Origin: Allosediminivita pacifica
GTDB taxonomy: Bacteria; Pseudomonadota; Alphaproteobacteria; Rhodobacterales; Rhodobacteraceae
Reading direction: 5' to 3'
Assembly (NCBI RefSeq): GCF_003054175.1
Contig: NZ_QBKN01000004.1
Span: 62,001 to 126,000, forward strand
DNA: 64,000 bases
The notes under the pieces are model-generated. The model was not told the origin of the DNA. It did not search any database and saw only the letters and a list, made by a program, of their open reading frames with translations. Shown here in pieces: positions 1 through 14,295 of this stretch. A program made the position numbers and the translations under genes. The stretch's first letter is position 1; each line of letters opens with the position of its first letter.

Positions 1-2601
<2,601 letters not shown>

Positions 2602-2882
2602 CGGGGGACCTCTTGGCACGGCATGCGTCGGGCGCCGCGGTGGCGGCGTGCAAATTGCGGCGGTTATAGTCACGCAGGGGGCGCGTGCAACCCCGTCCCT
2701 TACCCCTGCGGAACAAAGCCCGCGGCGGGGAGAAGGTGGCTCCCCCGCAGGTTGTCGAAGGGTGTCGGCGTGGCGCGTCGGCGCCTTCCGCGCGCGTCCC
2801 GCGACCGGGAGGGCCGCGGCACTGGCACCGCGGCACAAGGCGTGGTTAAACCCCGCCCGGAGAAACCTCAGGAGCCTGCCCA
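2602..2882. other. carB/serB divergent intergenic region with a stem-loop
   Basis: 281 bp between two divergent starts. It contains a long imperfect stem-loop with arms CCTGCGG (2705-2711) and CCGCAGG (2745-2751). Between them is a 'GGGGAGAAGGTGGC' stretch that resembles a short palindromic element common between proteobacterial genes (recollection, not searched). No coding sequence was recognised. A promoter for each gene must lie here but no convincing -35/-10 pair stands out. Confidence 0.4.
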
Positions 2883-3752
2883 ATGCCCATCGTCTCGCTC
2901 ATCGCGGCGCCCGGCGCGCTGGACCCCGCGCTGGCCCATTCGCTGCGCAACGCCTGGGGCGGCGGCGACGTGTCGTGGCTGGCCCCAGACGAGGCCGCCG
3001 AGTTCCCCGTCGCGGAGGTGCCGGGGAATTTCGAGGCGATCCGCGCGGAGCTGGGCGCGCAGGCGGACGTGAACCTTGTCCCCGACAATGGACGGCGCAA
3101 GAAGATGCTGCTGGCCGACATGGACAGCACCATGATCGGGCAGGAGTGCATCGACGAGCTGGCCGATGTGGCGGGCGTTGGCGCGCAGGTGAAGGAGATC
3201 ACCGCGCGGGCCATGAACGGCGAGCTCGATTTCGAGGGCGCGTTGCTCGAGCGCGTGGCGCTGCTCAAGGGCCTGCCCGAGGCGGTGATCGACCGGGTGA
3301 TCGCCGAGCGCATCACCCTGGCGCCCGGCGGGGCGGTGCTTGTGGCCACGATGCGCGCGGCCGGTGGCCACGCGGCGCTGGTTTCTGGCGGGTTCACGGC
3401 GTTTACCGCGCGGGTGGCCGCCCTGCTGGGCTTCGACGAGGAACAGGCCAACACGCTGATCGTGGAGGGCGGCCACCTGACCGGCGATGTCGGTCGCCCG
3501 ATCCTGGGGCGCGAGGCGAAGATCGCGGCGCTGGAGAGCATCACGGCCCGGCTGGGGATCACCGAGGACGATGTCATCGCGGTGGGCGACGGGGCCAACG
3601 ACCTCGGCATGCTGGGGCGTGCGGGCATGGGCGTGGCCGCGCATGCCAAGCCGAGCGTGCAGGCGCAATGCGCGCTGCGGGTGAACCGGGGCGACCTGAC
3701 GGCGCTTCTGTACCTGCAGGGCTATGCGAGGTCCGAGTTCGCCGCGGCCTAA
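2883..3752 (+). CDS. serB: Phosphoserine phosphatase
   Basis: Cytoplasmic HAD-superfamily hydrolase that converts O-phosphoserine to L-serine in the last step of serine synthesis. The 289-residue length fits alphaproteobacterial SerB with an extra N-terminal domain (about residues 1-70) before the catalytic HAD core. HAD motif I is DMDST at residues 79-83 (nucleophile Asp79, acid/base Asp81), followed by [12 protein letters not shown] as in SerB. Motif II is the [10 protein letters not shown] segment (about residue 165), and motif IV is [11 protein letters not shown] (about residues 236-246). The ATG at 2883 follows CAGGAG at a good distance. The gene appears monocistronic and ends about 20 bp before a hairpin element. 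Confidence 0.95.
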   Translation: MPIVSLIAAPGALDPALAHSLRNAWGGGDVSWLAPDEAAEFPVAEVPGNFEAIRAELGAQADVNLVPDNGRRKKMLLADMDSTMIGQECIDELADVAGVGAQVKEITARAMNGELDFEGALLERVALLKGLPEAVIDRVIAERITLAPGGAVLVATMRAAGGHAALVSGGFTAFTARVAALLGFDEEQANTLIVEGGHLTGDVGRPILGREAKIAALESITARLGITEDDVIAVGDGANDLGMLGRAGMGVAAHAKPSVQAQCALRVNRGDLTALLYLQGYARSEFAAA

Positions 3753-3770
3753 GCCCGGCTCCCTGCGGCG

Positions 3771-3838
3771 CAGGGGGCTCTGCCCCCGTCGCGGCGGGGC
3801 CGCGACTCCCCCGGAGTATTTGGGCCAAGAAGAAGCGG
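3771..3838 (+). repeat. REP-like double hairpin element (Rhodobacterales type)
   Basis: Two stacked perfect hairpins follow serB: GGGGGC/GCCCCC (3773-3778 and 3782-3787) and GTCGCGGC/GCCGCGAC (3788-3795 and 3799-3806). A tail CCCCCGGAGTATTTGGGCC then AAGAAGAAG follows. Hairpins with this kind of tail recur between genes in many Rhodobacteraceae chromosomes (from memory). The pair probably also terminates serB transcription. Only one copy was found here, so the repeat status is inferred. Confidence 0.5.
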
Positions 3839-4011
3839 CGGGGCGGACGCTCACGAACAGGCGATAATCTGCCTAAAGCCCTTTCGCTTTCCGGCGATTT
3901 CAGGCTAGTCTGCCGCCGTCGAGATGGACGTGCGGCGCGCCTGCGGTAAAGGGCGAGACAGCTCCCCGGGCGCTGCCGGGATTGAGGCAAAGACGGCTGG
4001 AGGCTTCTGGA

Positions 4012-4542
4012 ATGACTATCGGCATCGGGCGCGTGCTTTCCGTTTGCGCGCTTGCGCTTTGGGCCGGGATGGCGCCGGCGCAGGAAGAGAGCAATAACCG
4101 CGTGGACGCGATGACCGACTGGTCGGTCTTCGTGGGCGACGACCCGCGCGAGTGCTGGGCCGTGACCACCTTCAAGGAAAGTGTGAACACCAAGGACGGC
4201 CGCGTCGTCTCGGTGAACCGCGGCGAGATCCTTCTGATGGTCTTCTACCGCCCGGGCGCCGAGGTTCAGGGACAGGTGGCCTTTACCGGTGGCTATCCCT
4301 TTGCCAACGGGTCGACCGTGAACGCGACCGTCGGCGACACCGAGTTCGAGCTCTATACCGAGGGCGAATGGGCCTGGCCCGCGACCCCGCAGGATGACGC
4401 GCGCATGATCACCGCCATGAAGCGCGGCGCCGACGCGGTGCTGACGGCGGTGTCGAGCCGCGGCACGACGACCAAGGACACCTTCTCGCTCTTCGGCTTT
4501 ACCGCCGCCGTGGAAGACGCCGAGCAGCGCTGTTCGAGCTGA
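4012..4542 (+). CDS. Invasion-associated locus B (IalB) family secreted protein
   Basis: A 176-residue exported protein of unknown molecular function, resembling the IalB family (first described in Bartonella). The N-terminus has a signal peptide: hydrophobic core ending in APAQ, with cleavage likely after residue 24. The mature part opens with [17 protein letters not shown], which is the usual IalB pattern of a Trp-containing strand followed by a Cys. It contains an [10 protein letters not shown] strand and ends with a second Cys (AEQRC), so one disulfide is plausible. The start at 4012 was preferred over an upstream ATG at 3982 because it is preceded by CTGGAGG and gives a clean signal peptide. 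Family identity is moderately sure; role unknown. Confidence 0.75.
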   Translation: MTIGIGRVLSVCALALWAGMAPAQEESNNRVDAMTDWSVFVGDDPRECWAVTTFKESVNTKDGRVVSVNRGEILLMVFYRPGAEVQGQVAFTGGYPFANGSTVNATVGDTEFELYTEGEWAWPATPQDDARMITAMKRGADAVLTAVSSRGTTTKDTFSLFGFTAAVEDAEQRCSS

Positions 4543-4697
4543 CCCTTGGGTGGGCCGCGGGGTTGAAAGCCCGGGCCCGCGCGACGACATCGGGATCACC
4601 ACACCGGCCGGGCCATGGCGCCCGGCCATGTTTTCTTTGGCAAAGCGGCGCGAATCCTGTATCTGGCGGGCTTCGTTTCGCAAGGGAGCTGTTTGAC

Positions 4698-5879
4698 ATG
4701 ACGGCCGACACCCCCATCACGCAGGACATGCTGACCCTGCCCCGCAAGCTGCCCGACAGCGAGAAGGTGAACCTGATCGGTCTCACCCGGGACGAGCTGC
4801 GCGCGGCGCTTCTCGAGGCGGGCACGCCCGAGAAGCAGGTGAAGATGCGGGTGAACCAGCTGTGGCAGTGGCTCTATTACTGGGGCGTGCGCGATTTCGG
4901 CGCGATGACCAACCTCGCCAAGCCCTACCGCGCGCTGCTGGACGAGAGCTTCGAGATCCGCCTGCCCGAGATCGTGTCCAAGAACGTCTCGGCCGACGGG
5001 ACGCGCAAGTACCTGATCCGGATCGCCGGCGGGCATGAGGTGGAGATGGTCTACATCCCCGAGGAGGATCGCGGGACGCTCTGCATCTCCTCGCAGGTGG
5101 GCTGCACGCTGACCTGTTCCTTCTGCCACACGGGCACGCAGCGGCTTGTCCGCAACCTGACCGCGGGCGAGATCGTGGGCCAGGTCATGCTGGCGCGCGA
5201 CGACCTGGACGAATGGCCCGACAAGGGCGCGCCGAAGAACGAGACGCGGCTTCTGTCGAACATCGTGCTGATGGGCATGGGCGAGCCGCTTTACAACTTC
5301 GACAACGTGCGCGACGCCATGAAGATCGTGATGGACGGCGAGGGCATCGCCCTGTCGCGGCGGCGGATCACCCTGTCGACGAGCGGCGTGGTGCCCGAGA
5401 TCGCGCGCTGTGCCGAGGAGATCGGCTGTCTCATGGCGGTGAGCTTCCACGCCACCACCGACGAGGTGCGCAACAAGCTGGTGCCGATCAACAAGCGCTG
5501 GAACATCGAGGCGCTGCTGGGCGCGCTGCGGGAATACCCGCGGCTGTCGAACTCGGAACGCATCACCTTCGAATACGTGATGCTGAAGGACGTGAACGAC
5601 AGCGATGCCGACGCGCGGCGGCTGGTGAACCTGATCAAGGGCATTCCGGCCAAGATCAACTTGATCCCCTTCAACGAGTGGCCCGGCGCGCCCTACGAGC
5701 GCAGCGACTGGGAGCGGATCGAGCGCTTTGCCGACATCGTGCACAAGGCGGGCTATGCCAGCCCCATCCGCACGCCGCGGGGCGAGGACATCATGGCGGC
5801 CTGCGGGCAGCTCAAGTCCGCGACCGAGCGCGAGCGCAAGTCGCGCAAGCAGGTCCAGGCGGAGGCCGGGCTGGGCTGA
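4698..5879 (+). CDS. rlmN: 23S rRNA (adenine2503-C2)/tRNA A37 methyltransferase RlmN
   Basis: Radical-SAM enzyme that methylates C2 of A2503 in 23S rRNA and A37 in some tRNAs. The protein has 393 residues. The radical-SAM cluster motif CxxxCxxC is CTLTCSFC with Cys136, Cys140 and Cys143. Cys129 (TLCISS) and Cys369 (MAACGQL) correspond by spacing to the E. coli catalytic pair Cys118 and Cys355, so the enzyme looks fully competent. The start at 4698 is preceded by AAGGGAG; an upstream in-frame ATG at 4563 would add a low-complexity extension and was rejected. A strong intrinsic terminator follows 30 bp after the stop, so the gene is probably transcribed alone. Confidence 0.96.
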   Translation: MTADTPITQDMLTLPRKLPDSEKVNLIGLTRDELRAALLEAGTPEKQVKMRVNQLWQWLYYWGVRDFGAMTNLAKPYRALLDESFEIRLPEIVSKNVSADGTRKYLIRIAGGHEVEMVYIPEEDRGTLCISSQVGCTLTCSFCHTGTQRLVRNLTAGEIVGQVMLARDDLDEWPDKGAPKNETRLLSNIVLMGMGEPLYNFDNVRDAMKIVMDGEGIALSRRRITLSTSGVVPEIARCAEEIGCLMAVSFHATTDEVRNKLVPINKRWNIEALLGALREYPRLSNSERITFEYVMLKDVNDSDADARRLVNLIKGIPAKINLIPFNEWPGAPYERSDWERIERFADIVHKAGYASPIRTPRGEDIMAACGQLKSATERERKSRKQVQAEAGLG

Positions 5880-5909
5880 GCGTCCCCCTCCTTGCGACCC
5901 GATTTCTGG

Positions 5910-5944
5910 CGGCCCCGGCGCGGAAGATGCGCCGGGGCCGTTTT
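5910..5944 (+). terminator. Rho-independent terminator of rlmN
   Basis: A perfect 12-bp stem, CGGCCCCGGCGC (5910-5921) with GCGCCGGGGCCG (5929-5940), encloses a 7-nt loop and is followed by TTTTGCTT. It is the best intrinsic terminator in the window. Confidence 0.9.
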
Positions 5945-5962
5945 GCTTGTGCGGGGCGGGAT

Positions 5963-5993
5963 TGACTATCTTGAGTATTTTAGTCAGAAATTG
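5963..5993 (+). promoter_or_regulatory. T-rich operator-like motif, copy 1 (candidate iron-responsive site)
   Basis: An AT-rich island in GC-rich surroundings, 88 bp before the start at 6079. It carries an inverted repeat TGACTA (5963-5968) and TAGTCA (5981-5986), and the string TTTTAGTCAGAAAT (5978-5991). Close relatives occur at 47691-47716 and 49370-49392 at a similar distance (75-90 bp) from their starts. One of those genes is a siderophore-interacting protein, so an iron-responsive regulator (Rhodobacterales are reported to use an IscR-type 'iron-Rhodo-box') is a reasonable but untested guess. Confidence 0.45.
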
Positions 5994-6078
5994 TGCCGTG
6001 TCTTCCGGTGGAGCCCGACATGCCCCCTGCCCTGTCCCGACCCGATCCCGTCCCTGCCTCCGCGCGGGAGCGCACGTC

Positions 6079-6528
6079 ATGAGGTTCGAGACGCTTCAGG
6101 CGGCAAGCGGCGGGTTGCGCGGGCCGGAACGGCGGGTGATCGCGGTGCTGCGCGCGGGCGTGGCCGGGGGCACGGCGCTGGAGGCCCTGAAGCAGGATCT
6201 GGGCGAGGCGCTTGGCGCGGGACGTGCGGCGGCCTGCCTTGCCGGGTTCGCCGGGATGCGCGACATCATCCGGCGCCACGGCTGGCACGTGCCGGTGGTC
6301 CTGCCCGAGGATGCGCAGGGCTGGTCCGAGGACGAGCTGAGCCTTGCGCGCTTCGTGCTGGCGGCCAGCGAGCAGCAGCGCGACGTGGCACTGGCCGAGG
6401 CGAGCTTTCTCGTCTCGCCCATGGGGCTTCTGCCGCTGCTCGAGGCCGGGATGCAGGCGGGCCTGCCGCTGCTGTGCGAGGAATGCCGCGCGCGACTGGC
6501 CTTGCAGGGGCCGATGGGCCGGGCCTGA
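6079..6528 (+). CDS. Unknown small cytoplasmic protein with C-terminal CxxC
   Basis: A 149-residue protein I do not recognise. It has no signal peptide or membrane segment. It is predicted helical, rich in Ala and Leu, and ends with LLCEECRARL, a CxxC pair. The layout (helical body, a Leu/Glu/Met helix near the C-terminus, then Leu-Cys) loosely resembles the unknown protein at 48775-49287: 'LLPLLEAGMQAGLPLLC' here against 'LLEEMLRLARVMPLC' there. Both genes share a T-rich upstream motif, hinting at a small co-regulated family. The ATG at 6079 was chosen because earlier in-frame ATGs have no support. It sits after the rlmN terminator and before the copA promoter, so it is its own transcript. 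The reading frame is reasonably secure; no function can be given. Confidence 0.6.
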   Translation: MRFETLQAASGGLRGPERRVIAVLRAGVAGGTALEALKQDLGEALGAGRAAACLAGFAGMRDIIRRHGWHVPVVLPEDAQGWSEDELSLARFVLAASEQQRDVALAEASFLVSPMGLLPLLEAGMQAGLPLLCEECRARLALQGPMGRA

Positions 6529-6548
6529 CAAGGTTCCTCGCACGGGGC

Positions 6549-6579
6549 TTGACCTTCCAGCTACGGGAACCCCTAAGTA
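6549..6579 (+). promoter_or_regulatory. CueR/HmrR-type copper-responsive promoter of copA
   Basis: TTGACC (6549-6554) and TAAGTA (6574-6579) are separated by an over-long 19-bp spacer. The spacer holds the dyad CTTCC-N6-GGGAA. Over-long spacers with a CCTTCC...GGAA dyad are the hallmark of MerR-family promoters, and 'TTGACCTTCC' is typical of copper efflux promoters. The cognate regulator is encoded just downstream (9087-9491). Confidence 0.8.
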
Positions 6580-6606
6580 AGGGGCAGCCCGAGGAAAGGA
6601 CACGCC

Positions 6607-9086
<2,480 letters not shown>

Positions 9087-9090
<4 letters not shown>

Positions 9091-9491
9091 ACATCGGGGA
9101 TGTCGCCAAGCGGGCCGGGCTGCCGGCCAAGACGATCCGCTACTACGAAGACATCGGGCTGGTGAAGCCGAAGCGGGACGCCAACGGCTACCGCGCCTTT
9201 GCCGAGAAGGACCTGCACCGGCTGGCCTTTCTTGCCCGGGCGCGGGCGCTGGGGTTCTCGATCGAGGAATGCCGCAAGCTGATCTCGCTTTACGATGACG
9301 AGAACCGGGCGAGCGCCGACGTGAAGGAGGTGGCCGAGGGCCACCTCACCCAGATCGACGCGAAGATCGCGCAGCTGCAGGAGATGCGGGCGACGTTGGC
9401 GGAGCTGGTTCGCTGCTGTCACGGCGACGACCGGCCCGACTGTCCGATCCTCGCCGATCTGGACGGCAGCGGCGTTCAGGCCGCGTCGTAA
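9087..9491 (+). CDS. cueR: MerR-family Cu(I)-responsive regulator (CueR/HmrR)
   Basis: A 134-residue transcription activator that bends and unwinds over-spaced promoters on binding Cu(I). The N-terminal winged helix-turn-helix ([20 protein letters not shown]) is followed by a dimerisation helix. The metal-binding loop is CHGDDRPDC, giving Cys111 and Cys119 with the seven-residue spacing of CueR, and an additional Cys110 sits next to it. It is translationally coupled to copA (4-bp overlap), so the pump and its sensor share one transcript and the sensor should amplify its own synthesis. The 3' end overlaps the convergent GntR gene by 16 bp. Confidence 0.94.
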
Positions 9492-10174
9492 GGGTAGCGG
9501 CCCGGCTGCGTGTCGGGCAGCGGCTCGGGCTGCAGGCTGTAGAGGATGTCGTCGCGAAGCAATTCCCAGCGGCCGAGCGCGGCGCGGGCGGCGGGCTCGG
9601 GCTTGCCGGCGATGATGGCGGCAACCTGCTCGGCGTGCTTTTCCTGCGCCCGGAGCAGACGGTCGCGCAGCTTGAGGTCGGGACTGTCGTAGAGCGGGCC
9701 GATCAGGCGCGTGAGGTCGACCATCATGCGCTCCATCGCCGGGCTCAGGTAGGCATTGTCCGCCTGGTCGGTGATGCGACGCTGCAGGGCGTGCTCGGCG
9801 AGCGCCACCTCCTGCCAGTCGCTGTCGCCGGCCGAAACGACGCGGTCGAGCGCCGGTTCGAGACCCTCGTCCCCTTTTCCGGCGGCAAGCCGCGCCGCGG
9901 TGGCAAGCAGGACCGGCGCCAGCTGGAAGATCTGCGAGAGCGATTCCACGCCGAGCGGCGAGACGCGAGCCCCCCGGTTGCGGGCCAGTTGCAGGTAACC
10001 CGCCCCTGCGAGCGTCTGGAACACCTCGCGGGCGGGGGTGCGGGAGAGGCCGTAGCGCGTCGCGACCACCTGTTCCTCAACCTCGACGCCGGGGCACAGA
10101 TCGAGCACGAGCACCCGCTTTCGCAGGTCCACCAGGCATAGGCCCTTGGGCGAGGTATCGGTCGTTTCAATCAT
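9476..10174 (-). CDS. GntR-family (FCD-type) transcriptional regulator
   Basis: A 232-residue probable metabolite-responsive repressor. A winged helix at about residues 10-70 contains EEQVVATRYGLSRTPAREV, the GntR recognition-helix pattern, followed by the wing LQLARNRGARV. An all-helical effector domain of FCD type follows (residues 80-215), with a central EHALQRRITDQADNAYLSPAMER segment typical of the fold. The start at 10174 was chosen over one at 10309 because the extra residues would run across the divergent promoter region and look random. It faces cueR with a 16-bp tail overlap and diverges from the response regulator at 10304. The target is unknown; no sugar or acid catabolic operon is adjacent. 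Confidence 0.85.
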   Translation of the reverse strand: MIETTDTSPKGLCLVDLRKRVLVLDLCPGVEVEEQVVATRYGLSRTPAREVFQTLAGAGYLQLARNRGARVSPLGVESLSQIFQLAPVLLATAARLAAGKGDEGLEPALDRVVSAGDSDWQEVALAEHALQRRITDQADNAYLSPAMERMMVDLTRLIGPLYDSPDLKLRDRLLRAQEKHAEQVAAIIAGKPEPAARAALGRWELLRDDILYSLQPEPLPDTQPGRYPYDAA

Positions 10175-10198
10175 GGGTTGAATTTTCTTTAAGTGCGA

Positions 10199-10213
10199 GA
10201 ACTCTTCAAGTTC
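10199..10213. promoter_or_regulatory. Inverted repeat in the gntR/response-regulator divergent region
   Basis: GAACT and AGTTC arms (10199-10203 and 10209-10213) are separated by 5 bp inside an AT-rich divergent promoter region. It could be an operator for either neighbour. It lacks the TNGTnnnACNA core usual for FCD regulators, so assignment is open. Confidence 0.3.
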
Positions 10214-10303
10214 GATGATTTTCGACGGCGGTTTTCCGCACAGGGTAACCCCGCATTTACGAGCCTCTGAAAAAGTGATCCCGCCACGGCGGCAGGGCGA
10301 AAA

Positions 10304-10906
10304 ATGCAATTCCTAATTGTAGACGATCACGATCTGGTACGCGAAACAATCGCCGCCTTCCTGGATCACGAGGGCATCGCCAATGTGGAAACTGCCCCGG
10401 GGCTCGAGGACGCACTGGAAAAACTCGCCGCCACCGGCGGTTACGATCTGGTCCTTTTAGACTATGACATGCCCGGAATGAACGGGCTGGCGGGGCTGAT
10501 GCAGGTGCAGTCGGCGAACAATGGCCGACCGGTCGCCCTGATTTCGGGCACTGCCTCGCCCGAGGTGGCGCGCATGGCGCTCGAGGCGGGCGCCGCGGGC
10601 TTCATCCCCAAGACAATGCCCTCGCAGGGAATGGCCAGCGCGGTGCGCATGATGGCCGCAGGAGAGGTCTTTGCCCCCTATTCGTTTCTGCGGCAGGCCG
10701 ATACGTCGGGCGGCCCCGACCTGACCAACCGCGAGCGCGAGGTGCTGCGCGGGCTCTGCGCGGGGCTGTCCAACAAGGAAATCGCGCGCGAACTGGGCCT
10801 TCAGGAGGTGACGGCCAAGCTGCACGTGCGCACGCTCAGCCGCAAGCTGGGTGCGCGCAACCGCACCCATGCCGCCACCATCGCCAAGGATCTGAAGCTC
10901 GGCTGA
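10304..10906 (+). CDS. NarL/LuxR-family response regulator
   Basis: A 200-residue two-component response regulator. The receiver domain (residues 1-120) has the acidic pair Asp7/Asp8 (IVDDHD), phospho-acceptor Asp53 (LLDYDMPG) and Lys103 (FIPKTM). The output domain is a LuxR helix-turn-helix at about residues 138-200 (LTNREREVLRGLCAGLSNKEIARELGL). No histidine kinase adjoins it, so it is an orphan here. The start at 10304 gives the normal N-terminus directly at the first receiver strand. It is convergent with the adenine deaminase gene, with stops 4 bp apart. Targets are unknown. Confidence 0.92.
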   Translation: MQFLIVDDHDLVRETIAAFLDHEGIANVETAPGLEDALEKLAATGGYDLVLLDYDMPGMNGLAGLMQVQSANNGRPVALISGTASPEVARMALEAGAAGFIPKTMPSQGMASAVRMMAAGEVFAPYSFLRQADTSGGPDLTNREREVLRGLCAGLSNKEIARELGLQEVTAKLHVRTLSRKLGARNRTHAATIAKDLKLG

Positions 10907-10910
10907 GGAT

Positions 10911-12605
10911 TCAGGGCAGGAGTTCGAACTTCGTCACGTCCACCATGCCGCGATCGGTGATCTTGAGCGCGGGAATGACCGGCAGGGCAAGGAAGGCGAG
11001 TTGCAGGAAGGGCTCCTCCAGCGTGACGCCCAGCCCCTTGGCGGCGGCGCGCAGGGCGACCAGCCGGTCGCGGACCTCCTCGAAGGGATCGAGGCTCATC
11101 AGCCCGGCGACGGGCAGCGCCAGTTCGGCGAGGATCTTGCCCCCGTCGGCCACGACGAACCCGCCTTCGAGCTCGGCCAGCCGGTTGGCGGCCAGCGCCA
11201 TGTCGGCGTAGTCGATCCCGACGCAGGCGATGTTGTGGTGATCGTGGCAGACGGTCGAGGCGATGGCGCCCGATTGCAGGCCGAAGCCCCGGACAAAGCC
11301 GGTGGCGATGTTGCCGTTCCTGCCGTGGCGCTCGATCACCGCAATGCGCACCAGGTCGCGGGCGGGATCTGGGCGCTTGTCGCCGTCCTCGGCCTCGATC
11401 TCCTCGGTCAGGTGGTCGGTGAGGATCTGGCCCTCGCGGATGCCGATCACAGGCGTTTCGGCGCGATTGCCCGCGTTGCGGAAACTGTCGGGCGTGACGG
11501 TGGGCGCCTTGACCGAATCGCGGCCGACGGGCGCGACAGTGCCGCGCGTGGCGAAGGCCGCGTCATCCACCACGCGGCCACCGGCGAGGACAAGCTGCGC
11601 ATTGCAGGCCTCGAGGCTGTCGACGGCGACGATGTCGGCGCGGCGGCCCGGGGCGATCATGCCGCGGTCCTTGAGCCCGAAGGCCTCGGCCGCGGACAGG
11701 GTCGCGGCGCGGTAGACGGCCAGCGGCGAACAGCCCAGCGCGATCAGGGTGCGGATCATGTAGTCGAGGTGGCCGTGTTCGCCGATGTCGAGTGGATTCC
11801 GGTCGTCGGTGCAGAGGCACATGTAGGGCGCGGTGAGATCCGTCAGCAGCGGCTGCAGGGCGTGCATGTCCTTGCTGACCGAGCCTTCGCGGATCAGCAC
11901 GCGCATCCCCTTCTGCAGCTTTTCGCGCGCTTCCTCGGGGCTCGTGGCCTCGTGTTCCGTGCGGATGCCGGCGGCGATGTAGGCGTTGAGGTCGCGGCCC
12001 GAGAGCAGCGGGCAGTGGCCGTCGATGTGGCCGCCCTCGAAGAGCCGCAGCTTCTTCATGGCCTCGGGGTCGCGGAAGATCACGCCGGGGTAGTTCATGA
12101 ACTCGGCCAGGCCGATGCCCGAGGGGTGGGTCATGAGCGGCGCGAGGTCGTCGGCCCGCAGCTCGGCCCCGGCGGTTTCCATGTGGGTCGAGGGCACGCA
12201 GGAGGACAGCTGGACGCGGATGTCCATGAGCGTGTGGGCGCTGGACTCCTGGAAGTAGCGGATGCCGTCGGCGCCGATGACGTTGGCGATCTCGTGCGGG
12301 TCGCAGATGGCGGTGGTGACGCCGCGCGGGGTCACGCAGCGGTCGAACTCAAAGGGCGTGACGAGGCTGCTTTCGATATGCAGATGCGTGTCGATGAAGC
12401 CCGGCACGAGGATCAGGCCGGTGACGTCGATGACCTCTGCCCCCTCGTAGGTCTCGCAGGTGCCGACGATGACGCCGTCGCAGATGGCCACGTCGCCCTC
12501 GAGCAGGGCGCCGGTCATGAGATCGAGCAGCCGCCCGCCGCGCAGGACGAGATCGGCGGGCGTGTCGCCCCTGCCCTGCGAGATGCGTGTTTCCAGGTCG
12601 CTCAT
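10911..12605 (-). CDS. ade: Adenine deaminase
   Basis: Converts adenine to hypoxanthine and ammonia (purine salvage and catabolism). The 564-residue protein belongs to the amidohydrolase superfamily. The metal-binding HxH is in [12 protein letters not shown], further ligands are seen in CDPHEIANV, and the C-terminal Ade domain carries [12 protein letters not shown]. The start at 12605 is preceded by AAAGGGGGCAGGA. A longer start 13 codons upstream lacks a comparable ribosome site. It is divergent from the arabinofuranosidase gene with about 180 bp between starts, but no functional link to arabinose use is evident. Confidence 0.93.
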   Translation of the reverse strand: MSDLETRISQGRGDTPADLVLRGGRLLDLMTGALLEGDVAICDGVIVGTCETYEGAEVIDVTGLILVPGFIDTHLHIESSLVTPFEFDRCVTPRGVTTAICDPHEIANVIGADGIRYFQESSAHTLMDIRVQLSSCVPSTHMETAGAELRADDLAPLMTHPSGIGLAEFMNYPGVIFRDPEAMKKLRLFEGGHIDGHCPLLSGRDLNAYIAAGIRTEHEATSPEEAREKLQKGMRVLIREGSVSKDMHALQPLLTDLTAPYMCLCTDDRNPLDIGEHGHLDYMIRTLIALGCSPLAVYRAATLSAAEAFGLKDRGMIAPGRRADIVAVDSLEACNAQLVLAGGRVVDDAAFATRGTVAPVGRDSVKAPTVTPDSFRNAGNRAETPVIGIREGQILTDHLTEEIEAEDGDKRPDPARDLVRIAVIERHGRNGNIATGFVRGFGLQSGAIASTVCHDHHNIACVGIDYADMALAANRLAELEGGFVVADGGKILAELALPVAGLMSLDPFEEVRDRLVALRAAAKGLGVTLEEPFLQLAFLALPVIPALKITDRGMVDVTKFELLP

Positions 12606-12719
12606 TCCTGCCCCCTTTGCCGCGGTTTCGGGCGACAGTGCCACAGGCCGCGCGGGGTGGGAACGGGGCCGAAGCGCACGCCGCCCGATCGGGGCGGGCG
12701 CAGATTCCTGACGGGGGAT

Positions 12720-12773
12720 TTGTATTACTTATTGACAAGAGATGAATCTGGCGCTGTATTTGTCCTACAAATA
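12720..12773 (+). promoter_or_regulatory. Promoter of the arabinoside operon with GntR-type operators
   Basis: A perfect palindrome TATTTGT-CCT-ACAAATA lies at 12757-12773. Its centre TTGTCCTACAA fits the TNGTnnnACNA consensus of FadR/FCD-type GntR regulators. A second, imperfect site TTGTATTACTT lies at 12720-12730. A TTGACA box (12732-12737) sits between them, with a weak -10 (TGTATT or TATTTG, 12755-12762) overlapped by the perfect palindrome. This places the palindrome where a repressor would block polymerase. The likely ligand-responsive regulator is the FCD GntR at 18814-19578. Confidence 0.65.
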
Positions 12774-12786
12774 AGGGAGGGACACC

Positions 12787-14292
12787 ATGCGCGTCAGAGC
12801 GGCCGTGCATCGCGACATCGATGTGGCGCGGATCGACAACCGGCTTTACTCGGCTTTCATCGAGCACATGGGCCGGGCGATCTACTCGGGCATCTACGAA
12901 CCGGGCCACCCCGAGGCCGACGCCCACGGCTTTCGCCGGGACGTGGCAGCCATGGTTCGCGATCTTCAGATCCCCGCGATCCGCTATCCGGGCGGCAACT
13001 TCGTGTCGGCCTACCGCTGGGAGGACGGCATCGGCCCGAAAGAGGACCGGCCCGTGCGGCTGGACCTTGCCTGGCGGTCGAAGGAGACCAACCAGGTCGG
13101 CATCAACGAATTCGCAGTCTGGGCGCAGGACGTCGACATCGAGATGATGCTGGCGGTGAACCTCGGGTCGCGCGGACTGGAGGAGGCCCGCGATTTCGTC
13201 GAGTACGTGAACCACCCCTCGGGCACCTACTGGTCGGACCTGCGCCGCAGCCACGGGGTGGAAAACCCCTACGACGTGAAGATGTGGTGCCTCGGCAACG
13301 AGATGGACGGCCCCTGGCAGATCGGCCACAAGGAGGCCAAGGAATACGGCCGCCTCGCCGACGAGACCGCCAAGGCGCTGAAGGCGCTGACACCGGATGC
13401 CGAGCTGATCGTCTGCGGGTCCTCCAACGACGAGATGCCCACCTACCCCGACTGGGAACGCGAGGTGCTGGAAGAGTGCTACGAGAACGTGCACTACATC
13501 TCGCTGCACAAGTATTTCGGCAATTCCTCGAACGACACGCTGAACTTCTTCGGCAAGGTCGAGGAGACGGGCCGCTACATCCAGTCCATCGCGGGGGTGA
13601 TCGACTTCGTGAAGGCCAAGAAGCGGGCCAAGAACGACGTCCACATCTGCTTCGACGAATGGAACGTCTGGTACCACATCCGCGAGGAAGACAGCCGCCG
13701 CTGGCATTCCTGGGACTGGCCCGAGGCGCCGGACCTGCTGGAAGAGAACTACAACTTCGAGGACGCGCTGTTCGTCGCGAGCCTGCTCAACGAGTTCATC
13801 CGCCGGTCGGACCGGGTGAAGATCGCCTGCATCGCGCAGCTGGTGAACGTGATCGCGCCGATCCGCGCCGAACGCGGCGGCCCGGCCTGGCGGCAGACGA
13901 TCTACTGGCCTTACCAGATGGCGTCGCTTTACGGGCGCGGGAAGGCGCTGCGCGTGGCGGTGGACGGGCCGACCTACGACTGCCACGTGGCCGATGACGT
14001 GAACTACCTCGATGCCTCGGCGGTGCACGACGACGCGGGCGGAGCGCTGACGCTGTTCCTCGTGAACCGGCACCTGAGCGAACCCGCGGACCTGCGGTTC
14101 GAGCTGACGGGTTTTGCGGGCGCCACGATCGAGTTCCACAAGACCATGGCGGGCCACGATCTGCGTGCCACCAACGGGCCGGGGCGCGAGGACATCGCCA
14201 TGGCGCAGGGCAGCGGGCTTGGCGTGGAGGACGGGGTGCTGGGCGGCAGCCTGCCGCCGCTCTCCTACCACGTCGTCCGGCTGAGGGTGTGA
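12787..14292 (+). CDS. Alpha-L-arabinofuranosidase (glycoside hydrolase family 51)
   Basis: Releases terminal L-arabinofuranose from arabinan or arabinoxylan oligosaccharides. 501 residues with no signal peptide, so it probably acts in the cytoplasm on oligosaccharides brought in by the adjacent ABC transporter. The catalytic acid/base is Glu172 in GNEMDG and the nucleophile is Glu291 in FDEWNVWY. RYPGGNF (residues 66-72) is the GH51 substrate-site motif. A C-terminal beta domain follows the (beta/alpha)8 barrel. AGGGAGG precedes the ATG at 12787. It is the first gene of a five-gene operon ending at 18520. The exact substrate is an inference. Confidence 0.9.
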   Translation: MRVRAAVHRDIDVARIDNRLYSAFIEHMGRAIYSGIYEPGHPEADAHGFRRDVAAMVRDLQIPAIRYPGGNFVSAYRWEDGIGPKEDRPVRLDLAWRSKETNQVGINEFAVWAQDVDIEMMLAVNLGSRGLEEARDFVEYVNHPSGTYWSDLRRSHGVENPYDVKMWCLGNEMDGPWQIGHKEAKEYGRLADETAKALKALTPDAELIVCGSSNDEMPTYPDWEREVLEECYENVHYISLHKYFGNSSNDTLNFFGKVEETGRYIQSIAGVIDFVKAKKRAKNDVHICFDEWNVWYHIREEDSRRWHSWDWPEAPDLLEENYNFEDALFVASLLNEFIRRSDRVKIACIAQLVNVIAPIRAERGGPAWRQTIYWPYQMASLYGRGKALRVAVDGPTYDCHVADDVNYLDASAVHDDAGGALTLFLVNRHLSEPADLRFELTGFAGATIEFHKTMAGHDLRATNGPGREDIAMAQGSGLGVEDGVLGGSLPPLSYHVVRLRV

Positions 14293-14295
14293 GCC

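Noticed and set aside
9476-9491. Overlap of cueR with the GntR gene as a sign of mis-called ends
   Set aside because: Both proteins end naturally at these stops; a 16-bp convergent tail overlap is ordinary in compact genomes.
11001-13997. A 998-codon plus-strand frame antisense to adenine deaminase and crossing into the arabinofuranosidase
   Set aside because: Both real genes have clear catalytic motifs in other frames; the product has Gly/Asp/His/Arg-rich shadow composition.
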